This document shows, in pieces, positions 43,716-52,045 of a stretch of DNA of 64,000 bases (the first letter of the stretch is position 1; the number at the start of each line of letters is the position of its first letter). Below the pieces are notes generated by a model. The model saw only the letters and a program-made list of their open reading frames with translations, had not been told where the DNA came from and searched no databases. The stretch spans positions 4,216,001-4,280,000 of the forward strand of contig NC_015312.1 in the NCBI RefSeq assembly GCF_000196675.2, given 5' to 3'. The DNA comes from Pseudonocardia benzenivorans CB1190 (lineage in GTDB: Bacteria; Actinomycetota; Actinomycetes; Mycobacteriales; Pseudonocardiaceae). Made by a program: the position numbers and the translations under genes.

Positions 43716-44441
43716 ATGGTCTGGCCGGCCGCTCGCGTCCCGCGCGAACAGTCGGACAAGCCGCTCCCGGGGTTCAAGCTGGCCTACCCGATGCTGTCGG
43801 CAGACGGCTCGGCGACCGGCTTCAGCGGGGTGACGCTCGGCCGCGCGCACGTCTACCGCGCGATCGACGACGCCATCTGCGTCCACGGATCCCGGCACAG
43901 CTGCCCGTCCCGCTGGTGCGACTGCGGGTTCTACTGTTTCAACGACGCCGGCCCCGCACGCGACCTCGCGTGCGAGCCCGACTACCGGGGGGCCGTCCTG
44001 CTCGAGGTCGCGGTCTCGGGCCGGTACCGCCGGTACGAACGCGGCCTGCGCTACTCGCGCCAGCGGGTGCGCTCCGTCGAGCTCGGCCGGTGCGAGTGCG
44101 GTCGCTCGGCGTCGGTGCTCGCCGACTCCGGGACGGGGAGCCTGGGCTGGCGCAAGCTGGTCCCGGTGTGCGCGACGTGTGCCGGCGACCGTCCCGTCCT
44201 CACGGGGGACGGTTTCGGCAGGCTCAGCGGTGGCACGGTCACGGTCACGACCGAGGCCGCCGCGGCGGGTGTCTCACCGCTCGGGACGTTGGTCGGTTCC
44301 GAGTCGGCGGCGGGCGCCGTCGTCGTGCTGGGCGCGGAGCTCGCCCTCATGCAGGCCCGGCTCGACGAGATGCAGCGGCGGATCGACGAGCTGACCCGCG
44401 CGGGTGAGGACGAGCGACCGGGAGGTGGCGAGGCCGGCTGA
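43716..44441 (+). CDS. Cysteine-rich protein of unknown function with C-terminal coiled coil
   Basis: 241 residues from ATG 43716. Two cysteine clusters are visible: CVHGSRHSCPSRWCDCGFYC (about 48-70) and CECGRSASV...VPVCATCAG (about 127-165), suggesting two zinc sites. A short helical coiled coil ends the protein (ELALMQARLDEMQRRIDEL). It follows the 53-residue gene by five bases. A strong double hairpin follows the stop. Function unknown; the Cys spacing is not that of a family I can name. Confidence 0.75.
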   Translation: MVWPAARVPREQSDKPLPGFKLAYPMLSADGSATGFSGVTLGRAHVYRAIDDAICVHGSRHSCPSRWCDCGFYCFNDAGPARDLACEPDYRGAVLLEVAVSGRYRRYERGLRYSRQRVRSVELGRCECGRSASVLADSGTGSLGWRKLVPVCATCAGDRPVLTGDGFGRLSGGTVTVTTEAAAAGVSPLGTLVGSESAAGAVVVLGAELALMQARLDEMQRRIDELTRAGEDERPGGGEAG

Positions 44442-44445
44442 GCTC

Positions 44446-44502
44446 ACGACGACGGCCCGTCGTGGCCCCGACGCCGTCGGGGTCGCGGCGGGCCGTCGTC
44501 GT
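44446..44502. terminator. Double-stem bidirectional terminator
   Basis: Outer stem ACGACGACGGCCCG (44446-44459) pairs perfectly with 44489-44502. Inside it GGCCCCGACGCC/GTCGGGGTC forms a second hairpin. It starts four bases after one stop and precedes the converging stop at 44592. Confidence 0.75.
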
Positions 44503-44591
44503 TCCCGCCGACGCCCCGGGGCCGACCTTCCCGGGCGTGCACGGCCCGCGCCCGTCCCCCCGGGGGCGCCACGGCGCGCCGGGCCGGCCGG

Positions 44592-45314
44592 CTAGCGCCA
44601 GGCCGGCAGCTGCGGCGGCCGGGAGCCGTCGCCCGTGCGCACCCGGCGGCTGCAGCCGCGGCCGCACAGCCAGGACACGAGCTCGGTGACCGGGCCGTGC
44701 ACCTCGACGACCTCACCGGACCCGTCACCGACCGTCCACTCGCGAGCGTCGTCGTCGGCGACCAGCCGCATCGACGGCACGCCCGGGCGGCCGGCCATGT
44801 CACGGACCAGCCGGTCGAGCAGTTCGACGGCCATCGGCAGCGGCATGTCGGCGAACGAGGCCCCGGCGTCGAGGTCGACGGCATGCACCCACATCTCCGT
44901 GGCGCGCATCCAGAGCACCTCCGCCGCCGGGATGGCGACGCCCTGCCGGTTGCGGACCGTCGCCGACCAGGCCTGCGCCGGCATCGCCTTGGCGACCTTC
45001 GCCAGCCGGTCCGAGGTCTCCTCGACGTCGGCCCGGATCTCGGCGGGGGTACGCCGGGCGCCCGCCTCGATGTCGGCCGCGCGCTGCGCGTCGTCGGCGT
45101 AGGCCGGGGTCTCGACGCCGGTCCGCGCCCACGTCAGCAGGTTGATCATCGCGTCGGCGTTGCGCGCCACGTGGGTCAGGACGTGCGCGCGGGTCCAGCC
45201 GGGGAGCGCGGACGGGGCGGCGAACGCGTCGTCGCCGAGCCGGGTCATCAGGCCACGCAGGTGCGCGGCCCCGTCGGCGGCCCAGGCGCGGGACACCTCG
45301 ACCGGCGGGGTCAC
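44592..45314 (-). CDS. Maleylpyruvate isomerase family protein, mycothiol-dependent type
   Basis: 240 residues. N-terminal DinB-like helices with PSALPGWTRAHVLTHVARNADAM (metal-type His) and EVLWMRATEMWVHAVDLDAG, plus an MDMPI C-terminal domain (MRLVADDDAREWTVG ... VTELVSWLCGRG). GTG 45314 overlaps the stop of the FAH gene by four bases. Together the pair fits the gentisate route, maleylpyruvate to fumarylpyruvate to fumarate and pyruvate. No gentisate dioxygenase is seen in the window. Confidence 0.87.
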   Translation of the reverse strand: MTPPVEVSRAWAADGAAHLRGLMTRLGDDAFAAPSALPGWTRAHVLTHVARNADAMINLLTWARTGVETPAYADDAQRAADIEAGARRTPAEIRADVEETSDRLAKVAKAMPAQAWSATVRNRQGVAIPAAEVLWMRATEMWVHAVDLDAGASFADMPLPMAVELLDRLVRDMAGRPGVPSMRLVADDDAREWTVGDGSGEVVEVHGPVTELVSWLCGRGCSRRVRTGDGSRPPQLPAWR

Positions 45315-46144
45315 GACGGGATCGTCTCCTTGCGGCAGACGTTGCGCAGCCGGCCGACACCCTCGACCGTGGTGACCATGACGGTGCCGTCGGCGAGCCA
45401 GCGCTGCGGGGTGCGGGCGGCGCCGACCCCTCCCGGGGTGCCCGTCGCGATGATGTCGCCCGGGTTCAGGGTGATGATCGCGGAGAGATAGCGCACCAGG
45501 TCGACGGCGCCGAACACGAGCTGGTCGGTGGTCGACGACTGGACGGTCTCGCCGTCGAGCTCGGTCGTGATCCGCCAGCCGCCCGCCGGCAGCTCGTCGG
45601 GCGTGACGAGCCACGGGCCGAGCGGCGTGCTCTTCTCGAACGTCTTGCCCTGCAGGAACTCCGGGGTGCGGCGCTGGTAGTCGCGGACGCTGACGTCGTT
45701 CATCACGGTGTAGCCGGCGATGGCCGCCGCGGCCTGCGCGTCGTCGGCGTGGCGGACCGGCGAGCCGATGACGACGGTGAGCTCGCACTCCCAGTCGACC
45801 TGCTCGGACACCGCGGGCAGCACGACGTCGTCGTACGCGCCGACGAGTGCCGGGGCGTACTTCGCGAACAGCGTCGGGTACTCGGGCAGCTCGTTGCCCA
45901 TCTCGAGGACGTGGTCGCGGTAGTTCAGACCGGCACAGATGATCTTCTCGGGGCTCGGCACCAGCGGCGCGTAGTCGAGCTCCGCGAGCGGGTGGGACGG
46001 ACCGGCCGCCGCGGCGGCGCGCTGCGCCCAGTCCGGGTGCTCCAGCAGGGCGCGCACGTCGGCGTCCCCGGTCTCCACCGCAACGCTGTCGTCGACGCGG
46101 ACCGCGCGGGTCCCCGTCGCGGTGCGGATGGTGGCCAGTCTCAT
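45311..46144 (-). CDS. FAH-family hydrolase (fumarylpyruvate hydrolase-like)
   Basis: 277 residues. The catalytic domain has KIICAGLNYRDHVLEM, YPTLFAKYAPALVG, a metal site WECELTVVIG, GYTVMNDVSVRDYQRR, the FEKSTPLGPWLV segment and PGDIIATGTPGGVG. ATG 46144 is preceded by AGGAGGAACG. It is coupled to the maleylpyruvate isomerase gene, which points to ring-cleavage product hydrolysis; related enzymes act on other acyl-pyruvates, so specificity is inferred. Confidence 0.9.
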   Translation of the reverse strand: MRLATIRTATGTRAVRVDDSVAVETGDADVRALLEHPDWAQRAAAAAGPSHPLAELDYAPLVPSPEKIICAGLNYRDHVLEMGNELPEYPTLFAKYAPALVGAYDDVVLPAVSEQVDWECELTVVIGSPVRHADDAQAAAAIAGYTVMNDVSVRDYQRRTPEFLQGKTFEKSTPLGPWLVTPDELPAGGWRITTELDGETVQSSTTDQLVFGAVDLVRYLSAIITLNPGDIIATGTPGGVGAARTPQRWLADGTVMVTTVEGVGRLRNVCRKETIPS

Positions 46145-46455
46145 CGTTCCTCCTCGGTGCGGGACGCCCGGCAGTCTCCCCCGCCGCGGGCCGCGCCGCC
46201 GAGGAGGGGTGCACGCCGTCGATCACGGTTGGGGCCCTCGACAGGGCCCGGCCGCGTGGCCCGATGGGTGAATGCGGCACCGATGTCCAGGTACACCGCC
46301 CGCGCGGGGCCCGGCAGGGACGCCCGCCCCTCCCGGACGACGCGACTGTGATTCCCGCCGCTGTATCGACCAAGACGACCCGGTTCGACGCCGCTTCGAC
46401 GCCGCGCTCGCGTGGGCCCGGGAGCACGAGCGGCGCGCCAGGGCGGTCCCGGGTC
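46145..46455. other. Intergenic region upstream of the FAH gene
   Basis: About 310 bases between the FAH start and the hairpin after the CoxL-like gene. Only short arginine/proline-rich frames cross it, none with a credible start. It presumably holds the promoter of the two-gene unit. Confidence 0.5.
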
Positions 46456-46495
46456 GTGAGCGGCGATGGTCGCCATGGCGACCATCGCCGCTCAC
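46456..46495. terminator. 18-bp-stem hairpin after the CoxL-like gene, dispersed element copy 2
   Basis: Same stem as 39599-39638 with loop CATG instead of CGGA. Read in the direction of the gene it follows, the flanks are also shared: TGACGCC, then the hairpin, then GACCCG. It starts four bases after the stop codon, exactly as behind panB. Confidence 0.8.
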
Positions 46496-46499
46496 GGCG

Positions 46500-48881
46500 T
46501 CAGATCGCCTCGGTGTCGGCGGAGGCCCCGCCGCCGCGGACGGGCAGGTCCGCGAACACCGCGGGCGGCTCGCGCCACGGGTCGGCGGGCCGCCCCGCGC
46601 TCGCCTCCTGCACCGCCCGCCAGACCCGCTGCGGCGTGCACGGCAGGTCGATGTGGCGGATGCCGAGGTGGCTGAGCGCATCGACGACCGCGTTCTGCAC
46701 CGCCGGTGTCGAGCCGACCGTCGCCGACTCGCCGATGCCCTTGGCGCCCAACACGTTCATCGGGGTAGGGGTCTCGGTCGTGACGGCCTCGTAGCCGATC
46801 AGATCGGCCGCCGACGGGATGTGGTAGTCGGCGAGCGTGCCGGTCAGCGGGTTGCCGGCCTCGTCGTAGAGGATCTCCTCGTACAACGCCTGGGCGATGC
46901 CCTGGGCGAGCCCGCCGTGCTGCTGGCCCTCGACCAGCAGCGGGTTGAGCACCCGGCCGCAGTCGTCGACCGCGATGTGGCGCAGCAGCGTCACGTGCCC
47001 GGTCTCGGTGTCGACCTCGACGACCGACACGTGCGCACCGAAGGGGAACGTGGCGCCCGCCTGCCGGGCGTCGAGGCCCGCGAACAGCTCCTCCCCCGCC
47101 TCGGCGGCCGCGCCCGCGACCTGGCTCCAGCTGACGGTGGCCGTCGGCACCCCGGCCACACCGAAGGCGGACTCACCGTTCCCGCCGTCGACGAGGTCGA
47201 CGTCGTCGGGCGAGGCCTCCAGCAGCTCCGCGGCACGCCGCCGGGCCTGGCCGAGCACGTCGTCGGCCGCCGCGGAGACGGCCGAGCCGCCCATCTGCAG
47301 CGACCGCGACCCGCCGGTCCCCCCGCCGCGCGGCACGAGCGCGGTGTCGGACTGGACGAACGTGATGCGCCCCATGGGAATGCCGAGCGTGTCGGAGGCG
47401 ATCATGGCGAAGGCCGTCGCGTGGCCCTGGCCGTGCCCCGACGTGCCGGCCGAGACCGTCGCGCTGCCGTCGGAGTGGATGCGCACCGAGCCGAACTCGC
47501 TGCCGCCGCCACCCGCGGTGATCTCGACGTAGACACTCATCCCGATGCCGAGCTGGCGGACCTCGCCGTCCTCTCGGCGCCGGGCCTGCTCGGCGCGCAG
47601 CTTGTCGTAGTCGGCCAGCTGCAACGCCTCGCGCAGCGGCAGGTCGTAGTCACCGACGTCGTAGTTCGCGCCCACGACCGTCGTCAGCGGGAACGCGGCC
47701 GGGTCGTGGAAGTTGCGACGGCGCAGCTCGGCCGGGTCCATCCCCAGCTCGGCGGCGGCGATGTCGACGATGCGCTCGAGGTGCGCGGCCGCCTCCGGAC
47801 GGCCGGCACCGCGGAACGCGCCCATCGGCGTCGTGTTCGTCATGGCGACGACCGAGTCGTAGGACACCGTCGGGATGTCGTAGACGCCCGGCGCCATGAT
47901 GTAGGTCATGTTCATCGGCAGCGCACCGCCGAACCACGCGTAGGCACCGCCGTTGCCGATCACCCGCGCCTTGAGCCCGGTGATCTTCCCGTCGCGGGTC
48001 AGGCCCAGCTCGTAGTAGCCGATCTGGTCGCGCCCGTGCGGCATCGAGAGCAGGTTCTCCGAGCGCGTCTCGACCCAGGACAGCGGACGGCCCAGTGCCC
48101 GCGCGGCGCCGATCGTCGCGGTGTGCTCGGCGATCAGCCCGGCCTTGCCCCCGAAGCCGCCGCCGACGTGCGGCGCGATGACCCGCACCCGCGACTTGTC
48201 GAGGTCGAAGATCCCGGCCAGCTGCGCCTGGAACCCGTGCGGCATCTGGGTCGACACGTGGACGACGAGATCGTGGTCGCCGTCGCCCGCCGGGTCGACG
48301 ACGATCGCGTTGCCCTCCATGGGCACGACGGCCAGCCGCTGGTTGACCATGCGCGCCCTGACGACGACGTCCGCACCCTCGAACGGGTCCGCGCCGTCGG
48401 CGCCGCGCAGCCCGGCCGACATGTTGGACCCACGTTCCGGGAACTGCAGCGGCGCACCGTCGGCGAGCGCAGCCTCCGGGTCGACGACCACGTCGAGCGG
48501 GTCGTAGTCGACCTCGACGAGCTCGGCGGCGTCGACGGCGGCGGCCTTGGACTCGGCGACGACCATGGCGACACACTCGCCGACGAAGCGCACCCGGTCG
48601 GACGCGAGCGGCGGGCGGGGGATCTCGGGGTTGAGCGGCATGAGCCCGTGATGGGCCGGGAGGTCGAGGTCGGCAGCCGTGTAGACGGCGACGACGCCCT
48701 CCGCGTCCGCGGCCGCGGAGGTGTCGATGCCCGTCACGATCGCGTGCGCGAGGGGGGAACGGACGAATGCGACATGCAGCAGACCCTCCTTGCGGAGGTT
48801 GCCGACGTATGTTGAGGCACCGGTGAGGAGTTCGGGGTCCTCGACCCTCCGGACCGCTGTACCCAGCAGGGATCCAACCAT
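46500..48881 (-). CDS. Molybdopterin-dependent dehydrogenase large subunit (CoxL form-II-like)
   Basis: 793 residues of the xanthine oxidase/CO dehydrogenase large-subunit family. It has RVEDPELLTGASTYVGN at the N-terminus, PHVGGGFGGKAG (molybdopterin contact), the active-site loop MGAFRGAGRPEA, AGTSGHGQGHATAF and GAKGIGESATVGSTPA with the catalytic Glu. The loop resembles AYRGAGR of form II (not the AYxCSFR of true CO dehydrogenases), so CO oxidation is unlikely. ATG 48881 is used; GTG 48890 is possible. The usual iron-sulfur and FAD subunits are not adjacent. Confidence 0.9.
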   Translation of the reverse strand: MVGSLLGTAVRRVEDPELLTGASTYVGNLRKEGLLHVAFVRSPLAHAIVTGIDTSAAADAEGVVAVYTAADLDLPAHHGLMPLNPEIPRPPLASDRVRFVGECVAMVVAESKAAAVDAAELVEVDYDPLDVVVDPEAALADGAPLQFPERGSNMSAGLRGADGADPFEGADVVVRARMVNQRLAVVPMEGNAIVVDPAGDGDHDLVVHVSTQMPHGFQAQLAGIFDLDKSRVRVIAPHVGGGFGGKAGLIAEHTATIGAARALGRPLSWVETRSENLLSMPHGRDQIGYYELGLTRDGKITGLKARVIGNGGAYAWFGGALPMNMTYIMAPGVYDIPTVSYDSVVAMTNTTPMGAFRGAGRPEAAAHLERIVDIAAAELGMDPAELRRRNFHDPAAFPLTTVVGANYDVGDYDLPLREALQLADYDKLRAEQARRREDGEVRQLGIGMSVYVEITAGGGGSEFGSVRIHSDGSATVSAGTSGHGQGHATAFAMIASDTLGIPMGRITFVQSDTALVPRGGGTGGSRSLQMGGSAVSAAADDVLGQARRRAAELLEASPDDVDLVDGGNGESAFGVAGVPTATVSWSQVAGAAAEAGEELFAGLDARQAGATFPFGAHVSVVEVDTETGHVTLLRHIAVDDCGRVLNPLLVEGQQHGGLAQGIAQALYEEILYDEAGNPLTGTLADYHIPSAADLIGYEAVTTETPTPMNVLGAKGIGESATVGSTPAVQNAVVDALSHLGIRHIDLPCTPQRVWRAVQEASAGRPADPWREPPAVFADLPVRGGGASADTEAI

Positions 48882-49098
48882 GTGTCGCACATTACGACCG
48901 GATCCGCGTCACGGCTGCGTCGGACTCGCCACATCCGGCGGTTGACGACTCGGGCCAGGTCAGGGAGGGTGGCACGAGATCCGACAGCCACATGCCCCGC
49001 GGCACCGGCCCACCCCGGTCGCCGCGTCCCCCGGGAGGTCGGACCGGTCGGGGGCCGGTTCGACCTCCCGCCCATCACGTGGTGAGTACGGTCCTCTC

Positions 49099-50754
49099 AT
49101 GCCCGAGTTCCACCACATCGACGTGCTCCCGCTCGGCCCGGACGACACCGAGTACCGCCGTCTCGACCTCGAGCCCGGCACCGTCGTCGAGTCCCCCCAG
49201 CTCGGCCGGACCTTCCTGCAGGTCGACCCCGCCACGATCACCGCGCTGGTCAAGCAGGCGGTCACCGACATCCAGCACCAGCTGCGGCCCTCGCACCTGG
49301 CCCAGCTGCGCGCCATCGTCGACGACCCGGAGGCCTCGGCCAACGACCGGTTCGTCGCGACGGACCTGCTGCGCAACGCCTGCGTCTCCGCCGGCGGGGT
49401 GCTGCCGATGTGCCAGGACACCGGCACGGCGATCGTCGTCGGCAAGCGGACCGAGACCGTACTGACCGGCGGGGACGACGAACGCGCCATCTCCCGCGGC
49501 ATCTACGAGGCCTACGACGAGCTCAACCTGCGCTACTCGCAGATGGCGCCGACGTCGTTCTGGGACGAGAAGAACACGGGCACCAACCTGCCCGCACAGG
49601 TCGAGCTGTACTCCGCGCCGGGCGAGCAGCCCAAGTACGAGTTCCTGGTGATGGCCAAGGGCGGCGGCTCGGCCAACAAGACCTTCCTCTACCAGGAGAC
49701 CAAGGCGCTGCTGAACCCGGCGAAACTGGCGCGGTTCCTCGACGAGAAGCTCCGCTCGCTCGGCACCGCGGCCTGCCCGCCCTACCACCTCGCGATCGTC
49801 GTCGGCGGGATGTCGGCGGAGTACACGCTGAAGGTCGCGAAGCTGGCGTCCGCGCGCTACCTGGACACGCTGCCCGCCACGGGCTCCGGCGACGGCTCGG
49901 CCTACCGCGACCGCGACCTCGAGCAGCAGGTCCTCGAGCTGACCCGCAACTTCGGGATCGGCGCCCAGTTCGGCGGCAAGTACTTCTGCCACGACGTCCG
50001 GGTGATCCGGCTGCCCCGGCACGGCGCGTCGCTGCCCGTCGGCATCGCCGTCTCGTGCTCGGCCGACCGCCAGGCCAAGGCGAAGATCACCGCCGACGGC
50101 GTGTTCCTCGAGCAGCTCGAGCGCGACCCCGCCCGCTTCCTGCCCGACACCGAGAGCGAGGACCTGTCCGACGAGGTCGTGCGTATCGACCTGACCCGCC
50201 CGATGGACGAGATCCGCGCGCAGCTCTCGCAGCTGCCGGTCAAGACCCGGGTGTCGCTGACGGGCCCGCTCGTCGTCGCGCGCGACATCGCGCACGCCAA
50301 GATCGCCGAGCGCCTGGAGGCCGGCGAGCCGATGCCGCAGTACATGCGCGACCACCCGGTCTACTACGCCGGGCCGGCGAAGACCCCCGACGGCTACGCC
50401 TCGGGCTCGTTCGGCCCGACGACGGCCGGCCGGATGGACTCCTACGTCGCGCAGTTCCAGGCGGCGGGCGGGTCGCTCGTCATGCTGGCCAAGGGCAACC
50501 GCTCGCAGCAGGTCACCGACGCCTGCGCCGCGCACGGCGGGTTCTACCTCGGCTCGATCGGCGGCCCCGCCGCGCGGCTCGCGCAGGACTGCATCCGCAA
50601 GGTCGACGTCCTCGAGTACCCGGAGCTGGGCATGGAGGCCGTCTGGAAGATCGAGGTCGAGGACTTCCCCGCGTTCGTCGTGGTGGACGACAAGGGCAAC
50701 GACTTCTTCGCCTCGACCTCGCAGCCGACCCTGCAGGTGGGTTTCCGGCGCTGA
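49099..50754 (+). CDS. Fumarate hydratase, class I (iron-sulfur)
   Basis: 551 residues, the full two-domain class I enzyme. Cluster cysteines are visible: C105 in [10 protein letters not shown], one in [13 protein letters not shown] SCHD-like context (GKYFCHD) and one in [10 protein letters not shown]. Other segments are [50 protein letters not shown] and [16 protein letters not shown] 49099. It converts fumarate to malate in the TCA cycle. Divergent from the CoxL-like gene. Confidence 0.96.
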   Translation: MPEFHHIDVLPLGPDDTEYRRLDLEPGTVVESPQLGRTFLQVDPATITALVKQAVTDIQHQLRPSHLAQLRAIVDDPEASANDRFVATDLLRNACVSAGGVLPMCQDTGTAIVVGKRTETVLTGGDDERAISRGIYEAYDELNLRYSQMAPTSFWDEKNTGTNLPAQVELYSAPGEQPKYEFLVMAKGGGSANKTFLYQETKALLNPAKLARFLDEKLRSLGTAACPPYHLAIVVGGMSAEYTLKVAKLASARYLDTLPATGSGDGSAYRDRDLEQQVLELTRNFGIGAQFGGKYFCHDVRVIRLPRHGASLPVGIAVSCSADRQAKAKITADGVFLEQLERDPARFLPDTESEDLSDEVVRIDLTRPMDEIRAQLSQLPVKTRVSLTGPLVVARDIAHAKIAERLEAGEPMPQYMRDHPVYYAGPAKTPDGYASGSFGPTTAGRMDSYVAQFQAAGGSLVMLAKGNRSQQVTDACAAHGGFYLGSIGGPAARLAQDCIRKVDVLEYPELGMEAVWKIEVEDFPAFVVVDDKGNDFFASTSQPTLQVGFRR

Positions 50755-50783
50755 CGCCCGGCACACCCGGGCGCCCCGTCTGT

Positions 50784-50831
50784 CACGAACGGCCCGTTCG
50801 TGCAGTCCTGTTGCACGAACGAGCCGTTCGT
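50784..50831. terminator. Two consecutive hairpins after the fumarase gene
   Basis: CACGAACGGCCCGTTCGTG (50784-50802) and ACGAACGAGCCGTTCGT (50815-50831) are two near-identical dyads 12 bases apart. They lie between converging genes and can serve both as terminators. Confidence 0.7.
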
Positions 50832-50842
50832 TCCCCGCGGGG

Positions 50843-50887
50843 GCGGCGGGTCAGGGGGCGGCGGGTCAGGGTGCGGCGGGTCAGGGT
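50843..50887. repeat. Three tandem 15-bp units at the 3' end of the serine-hydrolase gene
   Basis: GCGGCGGGTCAGGGT and close copies (50843-50857, 50858-50872, 50873-50887). The gene's stop (TCA, 50881-50883) lies in the last copy, and each copy contains the same TCA. Confidence 0.8.
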
Positions 50888-51852
50888 GCGGCACTGCCGG
50901 TGAGCGCCGCCGTGGCGGCGGCCGTGGCCCGCGTGACGAGGGTCCGCGCCGCCGCCGAGCCCGACGACGCCGCGTTCTTGCTGAAGATCGCGATCACGTA
51001 CCGGTCGCCGGGGAGCACTCCCGTGGTGTGCAGGTAGAACTGCGTCCCGATCCACATCCAGCCCTGCTTCGCCGCGACACCCCGGGCGCGGGGCGGGGCG
51101 AGCAGTCCGAAGGCCTGGTCGAAGCCGTCGGCACCCGTGTCCTGGGCACTCGTCAGGGCGTTCATGATCATGTCGCGGCTGCTCGGGGCCATCGAGGTCA
51201 GCACGTAGTCGTAGAGGGTGACGACGTCACGCGCCGAGATCAGCGCCTCGCCCCACTGCGAGGGGTCGGTCGGTGGGGCGGAGTCGGTGAGCCCCGCCAG
51301 CGCGATCGCCTGGCTCACGGTGGCCGGACCGCCGAACTTCTCCCACAGCGCGTCCATGGCCTGGTCGTCGCTGAGGCTCAGCGCCCGCTGGATGTCGGTG
51401 GTGTCGGCGGCGGAGAGCGTGACCTCGCCCGTCTCGACGCGGTGCAGGATCGCGACGACCGTGTACAGCTTCACGACCGACGCCGAGTAGAACTGCTCGC
51501 TCCCCCGCGCGCCGACGGCCTGCTGGCCGGTGTCGCGGTCGAGCACCGCGACGCCGAGGTCGCTCGGCGAGGCCGCGTCCACCGCGTCCACGGCCCGGAC
51601 CGCGGCGGTCACCGCGGCCGCCGACGCCGCCGACGCCTTCTGCGTCGCGGTGTCGGGTGTCGCGTCGGCCACGGGCGTCGTCGCCGGGGTCGACGGCGGC
51701 GCTGCCGCGGGCGCGTCCGCCGTGGCGGCCGCGGCGGACGCCTGGCCCCCGCCCCAGTCCCCACCGAAGCCGACCAGTGCCAGGGCCGCCAGCGCGACCG
51801 CCGTCACGGCCGCCGAGGCCGTCAGCCTGCGCAGCGTGCGCCGTCCGTTCAC
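50881..51852 (-). CDS. Secreted serine hydrolase, class A beta-lactamase-like
   Basis: 323 residues. Signal peptide (about 1-41), then an Ala/Pro/Thr-rich linker to residue 80. The beta-lactamase-like domain has the S-x-x-K pair S125/K128 in FYSASVVKLYTV, and RALSLSDDQAMDALWEKFGG occupies the SDN-loop region. The KTG-like triad is not obvious (AAKQGWMWIG). Lack of the usual E166 omega-loop pattern suggests a peptidase-like or inactive relative instead of a resistance enzyme. Start GTG 51852. Confidence 0.8.
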   Translation of the reverse strand: MNGRRTLRRLTASAAVTAVALAALALVGFGGDWGGGQASAAAATADAPAAAPPSTPATTPVADATPDTATQKASAASAAAVTAAVRAVDAVDAASPSDLGVAVLDRDTGQQAVGARGSEQFYSASVVKLYTVVAILHRVETGEVTLSAADTTDIQRALSLSDDQAMDALWEKFGGPATVSQAIALAGLTDSAPPTDPSQWGEALISARDVVTLYDYVLTSMAPSSRDMIMNALTSAQDTGADGFDQAFGLLAPPRARGVAAKQGWMWIGTQFYLHTTGVLPGDRYVIAIFSKNAASSGSAAARTLVTRATAAATAALTGSAAP

Positions 51853-52045
51853 ACCTCGATGACGGCTCGGCGACGCAGATCGTTGCCATTGGGCAACTAT
51901 CCATAGCGGACCGACAGGTTCGGGCCGGGTTCACAGCATCTGCCCAGGTCGACGATCTTGCCCAGCCGACCCGGGTGCGGTAGCGCCGGCCCGGGTGCGA
52001 TGGCGTGCCGGCCCGGGGGTGGGGGCGCGCCCCCGGCCGCGCCCG

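Noticed and set aside
46500-48881. Form I carbon monoxide dehydrogenase
   Set aside because: The active-site loop lacks the AYxCSFR signature and the other subunits are missing.
50881-51852. Beta-lactamase conferring resistance
   Set aside because: S-x-x-K is present but the omega-loop glutamate and a clear KTG are not evident.
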